Positions 33,080 through 45,855 are shown, numbered from the stretch's first letter. The stretch is 64,000 nucleotides of DNA from Allacma fusca (GCA_947179485.1 OX359245.1:65769067-65833066); one strand, 5' to 3'. Made by a program: numbers and translations. Notes: generated by a model not told the origin, from the sequence alone.

Positions 33080-33777
33080 AACTGTTCCTGCAGGAACAGG
33101 AATGTTCCTGTTCCTGTTCCCAAAAGTACTTAAAGACTAGCAGAAAAGTACACCCTACACATTTATGCCCCAGGTAACTCTATTTATGCATCGATTTAAA
33201 AAAACAAATATCAAATCGACTTTATTAAAAATGAAAAACAGCACACCATCTCCAATACCTGTAGCTACTCGAATTTAAATGAGAATTCAGTAACAGTCAT
33301 TAAATTAATCATCGCAGCGCAAAGTACAGTAGTAACTGAAATTAGCTAAGACAAATAGCACTTTCAATATACTTTTGCTGAACTAACAAGGAAAAGAGCA
33401 GGCTGGAGTTTTCTGAGCTACAATTTTGGGTTTAAGTTCCAGAGAGTTTCATTTTTTCCACGTGATAAATAATAATGATTTATTATTTTGTTAAATAATA
33501 ACGTGCGAAAGAGTGACTTATTTGACATGTTGCGACATACTTTTAAAACAATATTTTATTTGTGAGGTATTTTTATATTATAAACTTCATGTGAATACCA
33601 GGTAGGTACACGTTTTGTTCCTGTTCCCAAACCCGGTTTTGTTCCCATATTTTGGGAACAATTTCTATGTTCCCAAACGTTCCCAAAGTGTTTTGGGAAC
33701 AAAATTTGTGTTCCCGTACGCACCCATTCCTGTTCCTGTTCCCAAAAACCTGGGTGACTCCTGTTCCCATGGACAGC
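33080..33777. repeat. TTCCTGTTCCC motif-array element
   Basis: Arrays of TTCCTGTTCCC and TTCCCAAA occupy 33080-33125 and 33615-33772, flanking an AT-rich middle. The right end reads GTTCCCATGGACAGCCCTA, a hAT-like terminus in reverse. The left end appears truncated. It abuts the left edge of the duplicated zinc-finger block at about 33784. Confidence 0.6.
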
Positions 33778-34418
33778 CCTATGTACTAGTCAGCATTTCC
33801 GTTTTATGTTTGCCTTACTTTTATTTAGATGTACAACATTATATTGCCACTGTAATGAGTTAAACACGTTTCTTGAAATAAACTTATTATTTGACCCTTT
33901 ACCTGCTCCGAGAACAGTACTTAAGTCTAAAAAGCATCATCTATCAAAACCTATAGTTCAGCTTATACTGCTCAGTGTTGCGACCAAATCCAAATTATAT
34001 TTGAAAATTCAATTTCAAATTGAAATCAAACCAAATACAATTGTCCATTTTATAATAAATTGGTTGAGCGAATCAAATTCAGTTGTGTTTGAAATTTGAA
34101 ATTGGTTTTGAAATTTGGATGAACTTCAAATCAAATATGATTTTATAATTTGAAAACCAAATCAATTTCGAATCCAGATTGCCCTAATGCAAATTTGATT
34201 TTGAAATTGGTTTTGAACTTGGTTTTGAAGTGTATCGCTTAAAGTCTAAATTGCATTGAAACCGTCTGGACTATTGAAAGAAATGATTTTGTGCATTCTC
34301 ATCATTCATCTCAAGCATTGCTTTACTTGCGATTACTTGCCACGGGCTTTTCACGATTAACGTTGAGATCACGATTTCAGTTGACTTGTAATATCAATTT
34401 CGTAGTTAATGGTACCAG

Positions 34419-35444
34419 GGGCCTATTTCACCAAGCGCTCTTCACTCCTCAATTTTCACTTTTCATTTGGTTTTGAAAAGTTTTTGTTCCACCATTGCAC
34501 TTTGCATTTGTAAATTGCAAAATGCAAAGTAGTAACTTTTCACACCCGATTTTGCAATTTACGTTTCACAATACTCGCCGGGAAAATGCAAAAGTGCAGA
34601 GTTTTGCAAATTTCCATGAAATGAATGCAAAGGGTCTCCACCTTTTGCACTTGGTACATGTACCATTAAATATATGTAGTTTCTCAACCTACCCGTTTAA
34701 AAAATTGTTTTACTTATTTAAAATTCCAATCTAAACTCCAACTAAGTTGATTTTGTGCCCTGAAATTGCGTCATAACAATAAGGTACGTATCATATTACC
34801 ATTTGTTATTATTGTCTATAAGTGTAAATTTATTAAGACAAAATACGCATTTCCATAATTTTTTAAATGTTTTAGAAGAATCAAAATGAATCTGCTGTTT
34901 GATAGCAGTGACGAAGTAGATGATGACACTGCGTATACCCTCAGAGTTTACCGAACCCACATTAACTTTACCATCGAAAAGTTCCGAATGAGATCCTCCG
35001 AAATAGAACATATCCTAGAAAGAGTAGGACCGTTTTTAAGCCCAAAACAAATATGTCGCCGGAGGAGCAGTTACTAATAGCGTTCCACTGGCTGGGTAAT
35101 GGGGGACAGTATCATGGCGTTGCTGACATGCATGGTATCAGCAAATCAACTGTTTGTCGTGTTGTCTACTACTCACCAACCATGATCCAGGATAAAACGA
35201 ATGGTGATAACGAGATCTTCTGGGACTTTGTGAGACAATATGATATGAACTTAAATATTCCATTGGGTGCTCATCATTGTATGTTTGCACTTGATGCTTA
35301 CCGTTCGAAAATTTGCACTCCTCACTTTAAATGCAAAGTTGGTGAGTTTGCTTTGAGATTTGCTCCGCACTTTTCACTTTGCGTTTATTGCAAAGTGAAA
35401 AATGAAAATTGAAAAGTGAAGAGTTGAATTGGTGAAATAGGCCC
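34419..35444. mobile_element. PIF/Harbinger-like element nested in the hAT element
   Basis: Ends GGGCCTATTTCACCAA and its complement form inverted repeats. The 3-bp duplication CAG lies at 34416-34418 and 35445-35447. TTTGCA/TGCAAA motifs crowd both subterminal regions. The interior keeps only the N-terminal part of a transposase. Confidence 0.9.
34886..35412 (+). pseudogene. PIF/Harbinger transposase N-terminal fragment
   Basis: The first frame (34886-35077) has FTIEKFRMRSSEIEHILERV. After a small frame change near 35050, the second frame (35053-35412) gives SPEEQLLIAFHWLGNGGQYH and then GISKSTVCRVV. This is the helix-turn-helix region that precedes the DDE domain in PIF/Harbinger transposases. 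The catalytic DDE domain is missing; the frame runs straight into the right subterminal repeats. The element is therefore an internal-deletion derivative needing a helper. Confidence 0.8.
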
Positions 35445-36840
35445 CAGGTATCAAAATTATTATAAAAATTAGGCTTAATTTTGGTAATAAGATCCCATGT
35501 GCTCCACTAATAATTTGTTGGCACACTTAATTTAATTAACTCCTTTGTTTTTTCCTTTTTTAATTAATACTTTATACAGGGTAATTTAGGACTTAAAACA
35601 GTGAAAGTATTACATTCTACATGTCTACGAATGTGGAACCTCAACACGATGTTATGTCAAATAAACCGGCCTAATCTTTATTCAAAGGATGAATTTAAAA
35701 AGTATTTAGCTTCCTTCAGTCACTTCAGTGCCGGTTCCTCGTATCTGAAAACTGGCAGCTTGTAACTTTTGTTTTATGAAAATGAACACGCATTCGATAA
35801 TGTGTCAAAAATGGCTAGATTTGTTTAAGAGCTTCAAAAACTGGTGTGCATGTGGAGTGCATATTCGAAACAGGAACCGACTTGCTTACTGTGAAAGGAT
35901 GGTTATGCAAGCTGTTACTACTAAAACTTGTAAAAAGGATTGATACAATTGTTAGCAAATTTCAAGAGCTTAGTGAGTAGAATTGTTTGGCTGCCTTATA
36001 CTTCATATAACATTATAACCATATTCACCTGTTTGGGCTAGCTTAAACTTGAAAAAACCAAGTTCAAATCCAATTTCAAATCAAATGCAATTTCGGATAA
36101 TTTGTTGATTTGAAATGCAAATAAAATTCGGATTCAAATAAAACACTGAATTTGGTTTCGTCAAATCGGTTATTTACTCAGTTGATTTGGTTTTTTAAAT
36201 CCAAATCAATTTAGGAGGTGTGAATAAATTGTATTTGAAATACGGATTGAAATACAATTTCGGATCTGAAAATGTTTGATTTGGTCGCAACACTGATACT
36301 GCTTGAGTTATCTCCATTTTCCATTTCTTGCAATTTTTTAAAATCTTGGAAAATATGAAAATCTGATTTCAAGAAAAAGTTTCACATCGATGACCTAAGC
36401 AAACGCTGCCTGCGCTTGTTTCACACCTTTACCTTGCACCATCCAAAAGTTTGGGTCCGTAGAAAAAAATTTCGAACATACAGGATATTTTATATTACCG
36501 CTTTAATCATAAATACGTAGATTTTACTGGCAGTGTGCTTACATTCACACACATTAGAACACTTGACAGGTTTAACTAATCCAAATCAAATTGCCTGGCT
36601 AAATTAAAAACTTTAGTGAGATTTACTGAAATGTTACTACCAAAATGTGACTGTAGATTCATAATTTGGTAGAATGCGATTAATACATTTGTAAGACTCA
36701 TCAGGAGCATACAGGTAATTATATAAACGAATGTACTTACGTGCACGCAAGCACAGTATTCTGTAATAGCACTATATACTTAAACTGGAAATCATCAATT
36801 ACGGTAAAATATTACACAACCGCCACTTAATTCCATGGAG

Positions 36841-37869
36841 TTATTGCTGTATTGACCAATCTGTTCTTTCAATATTCAGACTGAATAAAGGTAATTTGTG
36901 GCAAAATGAGTAGTGCATGCAGAGCTCTTTCTCCGAAAATAAAGCGTAATTGCACTCCTTACAAATAAAAATTTCAAAGAGTGCTTGATTCGAGGATTCA
37001 TTAATTTCCTGATCATCCCACGAGTCGAGCTGAGTATCCCGACAAAAAGATTCTTCCTCACTTTCAAGTAAATCTTGCAATTGATATGGTACTGTGTTCT
37101 GTTGCTTCCTTAATGAACCCAAATCAGTAATTTTCGCATATTTCTCTGATGAGACAGCCGGTGTTTTAGGAGGGATCTTACACTTGAGTGACTTTCTTCC
37201 AGGCCGAAATCGTTTTTTAGGGGCCAAGGAACTTCGTGGTTTTGCAGGGTCTTCGAGTTTCCTCATGTTTCCTCGTATATGAATTGTTTTATGGATTTTT
37301 AAACTAAAACTTCGTGTGGATGAGTAATTACAATGTGTACATTTGAACGGCCCTTTTCCCGAGTGTAATTTTTCGTGGTTAATTAAAATCGAGCTTCGAG
37401 TACAAGCTAAAGGACAGTGTTGACACTTAAAAGGCTTATCCCCAGCATGGACTCGTTCATGGCGCTTCAAATTACCTTCATAAGCTGATTTGAAAGAGCA
37501 GTGTCGACACTTAAACGGCTGAACTCCAGAATGCTTCATCCTTTCGTGAAATTCCAAACTACTCTTTTGAGCTGTTTTGAAAGGGCACTGGTGACACTTA
37601 AATGGCTTCTCCCTTGTGTGTTTTTTGTACTCATGATTTTTCAAACGAGATTTATGAGCTGTTTTGAAAGGGCAGTGCCGACAATTGAATGGTTTCTCGC
37701 CGGTATGAACTCTTCCATGGATTTTCAAATCATAGTTTCTTCTACTAGCGTAGGAGCAATGTTCGCATTTGTGAAGTTTCTCTCCTGCACGGATTCGGTT
37801 GGGTCCTTTTAAATTATTGCGTTCTGCTGAAGCGTCTGGGGACTGTCGAATTTCGTACTGTTTCCCCAT
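36841..37869 (-). CDS. C2H2 zinc-finger protein, intact (342 aa)
   Basis: An uninterrupted single-exon frame starts at an ATG at 37869. It encodes six tandem C2H2 fingers (about residues 33-200), most joined by TGEKPF-like linkers. A charged, Ser/Lys-rich linker follows (about 200-300), then one isolated C-terminal finger (CKECNYALFSEKELCMHYSF). The architecture is that of a nuclear, sequence-specific DNA-binding protein, probably a transcriptional regulator; the target is unknown. It is the only undamaged member of the three copies here (others at 1838-2950 and 5773-9225). Relative to copy A it has one finger fewer. No recognisable N-terminal regulatory domain is present. Expression is not shown by the sequence. 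Confidence 0.85.
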   Translation of the reverse strand: MGKQYEIRQSPDASAERNNLKGPNRIRAGEKLHKCEHCSYASRRNYDLKIHGRVHTGEKPFNCRHCPFKTAHKSRLKNHEYKKHTREKPFKCHQCPFKTAQKSSLEFHERMKHSGVQPFKCRHCSFKSAYEGNLKRHERVHAGDKPFKCQHCPLACTRSSILINHEKLHSGKGPFKCTHCNYSSTRSFSLKIHKTIHIRGNMRKLEDPAKPRSSLAPKKRFRPGRKSLKCKIPPKTPAVSSEKYAKITDLGSLRKQQNTVPYQLQDLLESEEESFCRDTQLDSWDDQEINESSNQALFEIFICKECNYALFSEKELCMHYSFCHKLPLFSLNIERTDWSIQQ

Positions 37870-39494
37870 CGTGTAGATTGGTCAGCTAATTTTGATTGGA
37901 TAACTGTAAGGAGAGTGGCTTAAAAGTTTGAAACACTAATTACTGACAAAGATTTTTGCTTGAGTTAATTTGTTGAGAGTTAAAAAAATGAAAGCAGATG
38001 CTCCTAAATTTAAGCCACTTAATCTGGTGACGTGATACTCATTCCAAAACAAAGTACTGGAGTAAATTGGAAGCGTTTATAAAACATTTTCAGAGTCATA
38101 CGCGAGGGTTGTGATAATTATAATAACAAAAATCGCTCTAAAATGACACTTGGAACTGAAATTTTATTTCAGGAATTAACCAGCAGCACGGCTTACGGCA
38201 AAAATATAAATCTTTTGTATATTTACGATCTCTGAAACTTGATCCTACCTCGGCTGTTTTAATATAATACCATCATTTCAGCACTGGTAGTAGTTAAGTC
38301 GAATAATCAAGAAGAACAACAAGTGATTGGACACAACCCCTGAATATGTTCCCGTAAAAAACGTGTAAGTGTGTTAAAATTGTGTAAATGGCAAAACATT
38401 CAGTGGAATCATGTCCACGTATATAGAGTAACTTAACAGCACAAACTATACACAACAGTGTAGTCCATTCCAGTAGAACTCTTGAAGGGATGGAAAGTCC
38501 ATGAGGCATTCTGTGTAAATATTTGGTTTTTTCAGTTTTTGGAAGTGTATTCGATCTTTCAACCCGGGCGACAGTACTACGGGAGTTACAGCAAAAACAA
38601 CCCTTCCATGAGACACTACTTTAGAATTATGACAATCGTGATCAGAACGAAGGAAAGGCAAGGAGCTGTAGAGGGTTTATAATGACTATCTATAAATAAA
38701 AGCAATGGTTTAGAAATTTTCAACATGCGTTTCCATTTTTCTATGCACTTATATAAAAATAGAAGCAGCCAAGTAAGTCAATAGTAAGTCAACCTGCGAA
38801 AGGGTGTGTTTAAATTGGTTGTCTCCTTTAGGACAATTTTATTATAGCAAACAAATGAACGTATTCTTACACACAGGTAAGAATTCGATGTCTTACCTTC
38901 AGGTCCCCGTAGTTACAGAACACAGTCAATACACGAGTAATTGTTTGTAGTGTTGGATTTAGTAAGGCCGACTTCCACTTGAACGGTTTCCAATTTGCTT
39001 GGAATTTTGCCACCTGTCCCCTATTCAATCATAATATCAGTACGATGGTAAAAGTTTTCAGAGAACTAGCATAGAGTCATGGAAGCTATGAAGCTTCCAA
39101 TAACGCTACCGCTGTTGATACAAAAGTAATTATTATTAAAATATGAACAATTTTGAAACAGCAATATCACTACATGCACGAATTAATTTCACAGGGTATA
39201 TATTGTTTAATCGAATCACAAAGCTGGCTAAAATGCAACGATTTGATAACAATACTCTTGTCCTTGCACAAGTTGGTAGAATTGAACCACTCACAGGTCA
39301 CACTGTGAACATAAATATCCTACGTGTTATTACGTGTACAGTTACTTAGGGAACCCAAAAGATGCTTGAACTATAAAAACGAGCGAATTTGCTCAAAATT
39401 AATTGTATGATGAATCCAAGTTACAAATAAATACCAAACGTACAATTTATTTCCAAAAAAACAATGATGTTCAGTTTGCAATTTCCGTGCATGA

Positions 39495-41194
39495 CAGTGC
39501 TCGGACTGGGTACAGAAACCGTGTACCCGTACCCATACCCGTACCCGAATATCGGGTACTACAAAATGCTGTACCTATACCCGTACCCATACCCGAGTAC
39601 TCGGGTAAATTATTTCAGTACCCGTACCCGTACCTGAAAATACCATGTAGTACCTGTACCCACAATTTACCCGTACCCGTAATGTACCCAAAACCTGTAC
39701 CCGTACCCGAGTACCTATTGTGTGTACCCGGGTATTACTCGGGTACTGGAAGTTTGGCCGATTTAAAATCCCCGACGACATTTGCCTGCCCAGCTGAAAA
39801 ATTTTAATTTGTCAATTTTTTGACCTCCTTTAAAAGTGTCCGGGATTTTGGAAATTTTCCCTAGGCGTAAAAGACATCCTATTTGAATTTTTTGAAAAAA
39901 TTATTAAAGGCATTTTGTGATTTTTTAATAAACACTGACGAAATTCAAATCCTACTACCCCAAAATAATAACTTGCTGAATGAAATGTGTTTTCACTAAT
40001 TGGAATTGGGACGGATTATTTAATACTAAACTCTTCATAACTTGCTTTTCAACTTGGAGAACAAGAAACAATTTTTTCCGGCTAATCGAACACTGTGTAT
40101 AGAAAATGTTATACGGAAAAATTGAGTTGATCATAATTTTACCAAGTCAAATATTGTGGTTTCAGGAAATAAATGTGGGAGGCAATATTGAATATTCATT
40201 TTATATTACAGCTTTATAAAACAAACATTCGTAAACTGTCTCTCACATTTATGACGGAGATTTTCGAAAAATGCAGGCAAAATAGGACTAAAATGCAACC
40301 CCATGGAAGTTTTGAACGCCAAGTTTAGACGTCTGTCAAGTTCTTTTAACATCAAAATTATGAAGATTAATCAAAGGGACTGAAATATAAATATTGCGTG
40401 CAAGGAACGATATTTTTCATTCTAAAATGCTATAAATATTTACCTCAATAAATACTCAGTGTCATAAATACCCAGAATTGACAATGCTCAAATTGCCTGC
40501 ATAAAATGCCTTGTCGTTTTCAAATGGGCAGCCCTGGGTACTTGTAACGTTAAGAAATGGATCTGCTAATAAATGTATATTTATTCCGATCTTATCTCGT
40601 AATACGTCTTCAAATAATTGTAATGTTACGCTCCCAATGAAGCTAATTAAATTGAATCCCAAGAACCTCCCCCTTGAAATTCTTCGTTGACGAGCTTCAC
40701 TATTTAAGTCGATAAACACATGATTTCACTGACTCTACACTCTATTTCTTTATTAGATTCCTTGGATGAATTATTAGAAGCGTTAGATTGCAACTACCAC
40801 GTAATCATAAATGAGACGAAGCCACTTGGCTGTCACTAACGCAAGTATCTGTAAGTATACTAAGAAATAAGCAACTCCACGGTTGGTAGGTCTTATTGTT
40901 AGCCATAGTAATCCATCCCCCAATCCTTGAAGTACCCAAAAATACTCGGGTACAGCACCCACGAGTACAGGTATTTTACATAGTGATACCCGTACCCATT
41001 GGGTACTACCCGAATGCCACTGAGTGAGTACCCATACCCGTACCCATACCTGTACCCACTTTATTGCCTAAAATCAAGAGTACCCGGGTAGTACCCGCGT
41101 ACTTGCGAGTACGCAACTTCTGTACCCGGGTAGTACCCATACCTGTACCCGTACCCATTTACCCGAGTATTACCCGTACCCAGTCCGAGCACTG
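39495..41194. mobile_element. hAT-like element with GTACCC arrays (copy 1)
   Basis: Ends CAGTGCTCGGACTGGGTAC and its complement. The exact 8-bp duplication GTGCATGA lies at 39487-39494 and 41195-41202. Long GTACCC/GGGTAC arrays sit inside both ends (39525-39745, 40930-41180). The middle holds a conserved, unrecognised open frame on the minus strand (40462-40719). Confidence 0.93.
40462..40719 (-). CDS. Open frame conserved between two hAT-like copies, function unknown
   Basis: An 85-residue frame beginning MFIDLNSEARQRRISRGRF. The sequence is shared, on the plus strand, with copy 2 at about 44500-44730: RRISRGRF is kept there and GTACCCAGGG recurs at the same relative place. I recognise no domain. 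It may be a remnant of the element's transposase, or a small accessory protein. Copy 2 has changes that stop the frame early (near 44589), so protein-level conservation is not proven. Confidence 0.4.
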   Translation of the reverse strand: MFIDLNSEARQRRISRGRFLGFNLISFIGSVTLQLFEDVLRDKIGINIHLLADPFLNVTSTQGCPFENDKAFYAGNLSIVNSGYL

Positions 41195-41799
41195 GTGCAT
41201 GAGGATTGGCTGAATCATGATTTTATTTGTACTACACGGAAGTACATTACAATCAAAGTGCAAAAACTAGAGAACATAAATACTGAATACGAGCTTGACA
41301 TTGCAAATCCTGTTTTAAGGGAATATTTTTGGTCTGGTGGAATCTAAATCTTAAATTTAATTTAGTTTGAATTTGGCCGTGTCTCACATTCGTTGTTCCA
41401 ATTGTGCATGGTATCAGGCATAACAATTTCATTACTCTGACCCCCAATTAACCCTAAAATTGAGGATGTGCCTATAAAATTCGAATGTTACGATAATTAT
41501 TTTATTCAAAATTTTATTGATGGTTTTCAGGGGCTGCTTGTACCTTTGACATGGTCCCGTACTGACCAGGACCTTGTAAGTTAACAACTCCATGGTGTAA
41601 TGATGCTACTTAGGAATTTTCATATTTGATGGCAACAAATTCAGATGAAGTAGGATCAACAATGATAAGAAAAATAATGAAGGAACACCAAAGGAATACA
41701 CTTATTTATTAAAGCTGGTTAGTTTCTGAGACCCCGAAGTGGAGACTATAATTAGTTGTGTTGAGGAACATCAGTTAGCTGTTTTCCAGGACTTTGAAA

Positions 41800-42680
41800 C
41801 GCCTTGAATTACCTGTACCTGTACCCAAATATGGGTACTTCAGAATGTTGTACCTTTACCTGTACCTTCTTTAGAGTACCTAATACTTGAATGAGTGTAC
41901 CTGTACCCAAACCTTTTTTTTAAACTTTTACCTGTTCCTGAAAATTACCTGTACCCAAAAAGTACCCGAATTTTTACCTACCCGGGTACTTTTTATGATG
42001 GTGCGAATTCAGTTAAAAAAATTATTCTAATAATGTGTTCCAATTTATTTCCTTATAATCTATTACATCATGTTTTTCAAAAAATTGTATACGGATAAAA
42101 TTAATAACTACTTGAACTTCCAGCCATCAATCTTTCAATCGCGGTCATTTTAGTACTTCCGAACTCTGATTCTCGCACATTTGATCTTCATCTATGCTTT
42201 TAGAGAGAAACATTTTCTAATGGTATCTCCTATGGAATTGTCAGTCGGTGGAATGCTAGAACACGTTTATAATAAGAAATCTCATTTCATGACGCGGAAA
42301 CGAGCATGCAATGGAAGACTGTTAAATGGAGTGGCACGAGAATGTCATGGAAAGAACCAATTTAATTCAGTTTTGTGCAATAGAGGAAGCAAGCAGATAC
42401 ATAATAAAAAAGTACCTTGTATGAATCAGGTATTTTCGGAACGGGTATAGGTACTTTTGTAGCTGTACCTGTTCCTGTCAGGTAAAACCCGTTTCATGTT
42501 TTCTTTGTACCTGAACCTTTACCCGTAAATGTGCCCAATATTTAGGTAGAATTGGCTTGTACCCAGAATTTACCCATTCTGTTTGGGTACAAAAAATATT
42601 ACCCAGTATTTACCTTTACCTGTACCTGTACCCAAATACCCGGGTAGTACCTGTACCCATGAGGGGTACTAGTCCAGAGC
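41800..42680. repeat. GTACCTGTACCC motif-array element, ends unclear
   Basis: TACCTGTACCC-type arrays lie at 41810-41990 and 42440-42675, flanking an AT-rich middle. The right end AGTCCAG and a left CAGGACT could be degenerate inverted repeats. No convincing target duplication was found. It is related in motif but not in termini to the elements at 39495 and 44229. Confidence 0.6.
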
Positions 42681-42689
42681 CTATTTCAA

Positions 42690-43785
42690 CTTCCAAACTT
42701 CATTCAGAAGTGAAAATGAATTGCGTGACAGTCTCATATAGTTTAATAATACATTTGACAATGATGATTTTACATGATCAAATACCGGGTCATCATTAAA
42801 TATCTTCGCAATTACATCAGGCATAAAAAATTGACAAACAAAATTTGAGATTCTAGTAATTCGTGATGGTTGACTTCTTGGGAAATCAAATGGAATTCAT
42901 ACTTGAGTCAAACGGTGATATTACATGACCCAGGTATAAGGAATCATGGTGTCCAATCGATTCGGACTTTAAAAGCTCCATTTCAAGTCGGTTCAAGTTA
43001 CACATTATACTTGCGAAGCTCAATTGATTCCATGAATTGTCAAAAAGTTTGGAATATTTGAACTGCTGTCCGACTTTCAAAACTTTTTATTTCAGATATA
43101 CAGTCATTAAGGTTCTGTTCACATTTTGTAGTTCCAAACCAAAGATGAAAATAAATACAAATGCTCATGGGAAATAATATTTAAAAATTCAATTCACACA
43201 GAACCCCTTTTTGTGGATATTATTTGATAGAAGCACCTCTGCCCGCTCAAGTGCAGCTCTAACCAAAAAGTGTATCTAACGTCATGTGTCATTGAAGTCA
43301 AATATCTGTCGATCGTACAGGAAAAATATCTCTGGAAAACAAATAGGAATGAAACTTTGATAAGTACTAGTTGAAGGTACACTAGTGCTAGACCAACAAT
43401 TCACATTTGACACTTAAATGTATCGACAGATTATCCGAAACTCGAGATTTAATTATCCGAACCCTAGAGAATAATCCCTGACTGTGTATCGTATGCTGTA
43501 TGCAATTTTGAAATGTATAAACTATGCTTATCCCAACCGAGGGGATAAATGCAGGCACCATGCACCATACATTCGTATAACCCATCAGAAATGCATTCTA
43601 TCCGCGGATCCATCCTAAACGTTGAGGCACCTAATCCCTGCTGCATGTGTACTGAGGTCATGGGAACTTATTGCAGTAGTTATTAAAATTCCTCAACTAA
43701 TTTTCCATAAGAGATACCTTCCAAAAATAGAGCTTTCAAAAGTGTCTCTATAAAGGCGGCGCGACCTGCAGTGTGGTAGACAATT
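42690..43785. other. Region without recognisable features
   Basis: AT-rich sequence between motif-array elements. Short frames on both strands lack domains and splice context. Confidence 0.5.
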
Positions 43786-44142
43786 TAGGGATGCCAAGGA
43801 TCTGGTCCGGACCATTTATAATGGTCCGTTATTGGTCTGGTCCGGTCTGGTCCAACACGTGAACCAGACCAGATGCAATTGGTCCATAATCAGGACCAGA
43901 CCAAAGTACCACGGTCCTAAATTTTGCAAAATGAAAAATGTGGATACGTATTCGCAAAATCCCATGTAACGTTTAAAATTGTCATTTATAGGGATAACAA
44001 CAAAATGTCTCCTAATAAAATTTGATTATTTCATTGCTCTTAATGGATTTATGGACCATAGCCTTTGGTCTGGTCTGGTCCGAAAAACTGGACCAGACCA
44101 GTTTCATAAATTGTGAATCAGACCAGACCTTTGGCATCACTA
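43786..44142. mobile_element. Small TIR element with GGTCTGGTCC arrays, about 357 bp
   Basis: Left end TAGGGATGCCAAGGATCTGG and right-end complement TAGTGATGCCAAAGGTCTGG match at most positions. GGTCTGGTCC and GGACCAGACC motifs fill both subterminal regions. The flanking target duplication is not clear. Confidence 0.75.
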
Positions 44143-44228
44143 GTAGACACACTACGATGTGAAGTTTGAATGAAGCTTCTGTATGTTTTTCAAAATTGTT
44201 CAATCGTATAATTACTTTTGGCTCTCAA

Positions 44229-45847
44229 CAGTGCTCGGACCGGGTATGTTAAAACAATAAAGTGGGAACTTTGGGTATACTTTAAGGATTCCTACTGGGA
44301 TGGATTGCTATGGCTAAGACCTGCCAATTTTGGAGTTCGGGATAAATCTGCTTTGCTGCTTTGCTTACGAATGCTCGTGTCAGTGAAAGCACTCGGCCTT
44401 GTTTCATTTCTGATTAGCGGTCGTTGCCTTCTAACGCTTTTAATGATTCCTTTGAGGAAACTAGTAAAGAAAAAGAGCATAAATTATCAGTCAGGTCGAC
44501 TATTTATTAACTTATACAGTGGAACTAATCAAAGAAGAATTTCAAGGGGCAGGTTCTTGAGATTAAATTTAGTTTCATTGGTAGCCTAACATTAAAATTA
44601 TCTCAAGATGTATTATAAGATAAGTTCAGAATAAATATACGTTTGTTAACTACGAGCAAGATCCGTTTCTTATAGCCACGAGTACCCAGGGTTGGTCATT
44701 TGAAAATGCTAAGGCATTTTGTGCAAGCACTTTGGACATATATTGCAATGAATATTTCAGAAATTTTATAAATCTATGAAAGTTTGGACAGTATTGTTCC
44801 TTGCAGACTACATTTGGATTTCAGTCCCTTTGATTATTGTTGATAATTTTGATGTTAACAGCGGATGCATCTGTGCTTGGCTTTCAAAGCTCTCATGGGG
44901 CTACAGTTGAATCTAATTTCGAATGCATTGGTCAAAACTTGCCATCTCATCAGGCACCATAAATGTGAGACAAAGTTTAGGAATTTTTGTTTTATAAAGC
45001 TGTCATACAAAACAAATATTCAATCTTGTATCCTATATTTGCGGTCCGATACCGCAATATTTGACTTGGAAAAATGATGCTCAAATCACATTAATCCGTA
45101 TAATATTTTCTAAACACTGCTCAGATATATATATTGTTTTGTAAATACGACAGGTCGTTGACGAAAAAACTGGGAAGATCAGAAAATCCTACTTTTCTCC
45201 TACTTTACCAACCTTACGTCCTGTTTTTAAGGTAATGCCCGCAATTCGTAACGTCGGGACCTACCAAGAAACTCCCTGAAAAGTCTCTTAACATTTTCGA
45301 CGGACTTCCGCTAATATATATGTATAATATATTTATATATAAATATTTTTGAGAAAAATGTGTAGATAGGAACAAACAATTTTGTAGTTCCCGAAGTTGA
45401 AAAGTAAGTTTCGTTTAAAAAGAAGTTGATATTAAAAAAACGATCCAAAAACAATTTTTTTCAGTAATTATTGGAACTAAACCATAAATAACCTTAAATT
45501 ATTTTTTAAATAAATTGAAATAGGATAGTTATAACGCTTATGGGAAATGCCTGACCATTTTCAATGGTAGACAAAAACTGGACAAATTGAGCATTTCATG
45601 GCATTTTCGACTGGCCAAGCAAATATCTTCTATATTTTCAATCGGACAACCCTGCAGTACCCGAGTAATACCCGGGTATAAACAATAGGTACTCGTGTAG
45701 CCGTAAGCTCGGGTACTACATTTTAGTTTCAAGTATGGGTACGGGTACGGAAAAAATTTAACTGGGGAATCGGGTATAGGTACAGCATTTCATCGTACCC
45801 AATATTCGGGTACGGGTACACGGTTTCTGCACCCAGTCCGAGCACTG
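44229..45847. mobile_element. hAT-like element with GTACCC motifs (copy 2)
   Basis: Ends CAGTGCTCGGACCGGGTA and its complement, the same family as 39495-41194. Flanks GCTCTCAA (44221-44228) and GCACTCAA (45848-45855) fit an 8-bp duplication with one change. The GTACCC array is kept only near the right end. The shared internal sequence lies in the opposite orientation to copy 1 within the window. Confidence 0.88.
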
Positions 45848-45855
45848 GCACTCAA

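Larger units (their letters stand above)
33973..36295. mobile_element. hAT-like element inserted in duplication copy B
   Basis: Terminal inverted repeats are CAGTGTTGCGACCAAATC and its exact complement. The 8-bp duplication ATACTGCT lies at 33965-33972 and 36296-36303. Copy A at about 1310-1322 shows the uninterrupted sequence, confirming the insertion. Subterminal CAAATTTGAAATT arrays lie at both ends. No recognisable transposase remains. A PIF/Harbinger-like element (34419-35444) is nested inside. Confidence 0.93.
33784..38860. repeat. Segmental duplication copy B (zinc-finger locus)
   Basis: Same block as 1138-3780, in the same orientation, carrying the intact gene. The extra length is due to the hAT insertion 33973-36295. 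Matching upstream landmarks include GTGATTGGACACAACCCCTG and AGCAATGGTT near 38700. Confidence 0.85.

Noticed and set aside
39403-39807. 134-codon open frame with repeated Pro-Val-Pro
   Set aside because: It is translated from the GTACCC array of a hAT-like element; the frame is an artefact of the repeat.
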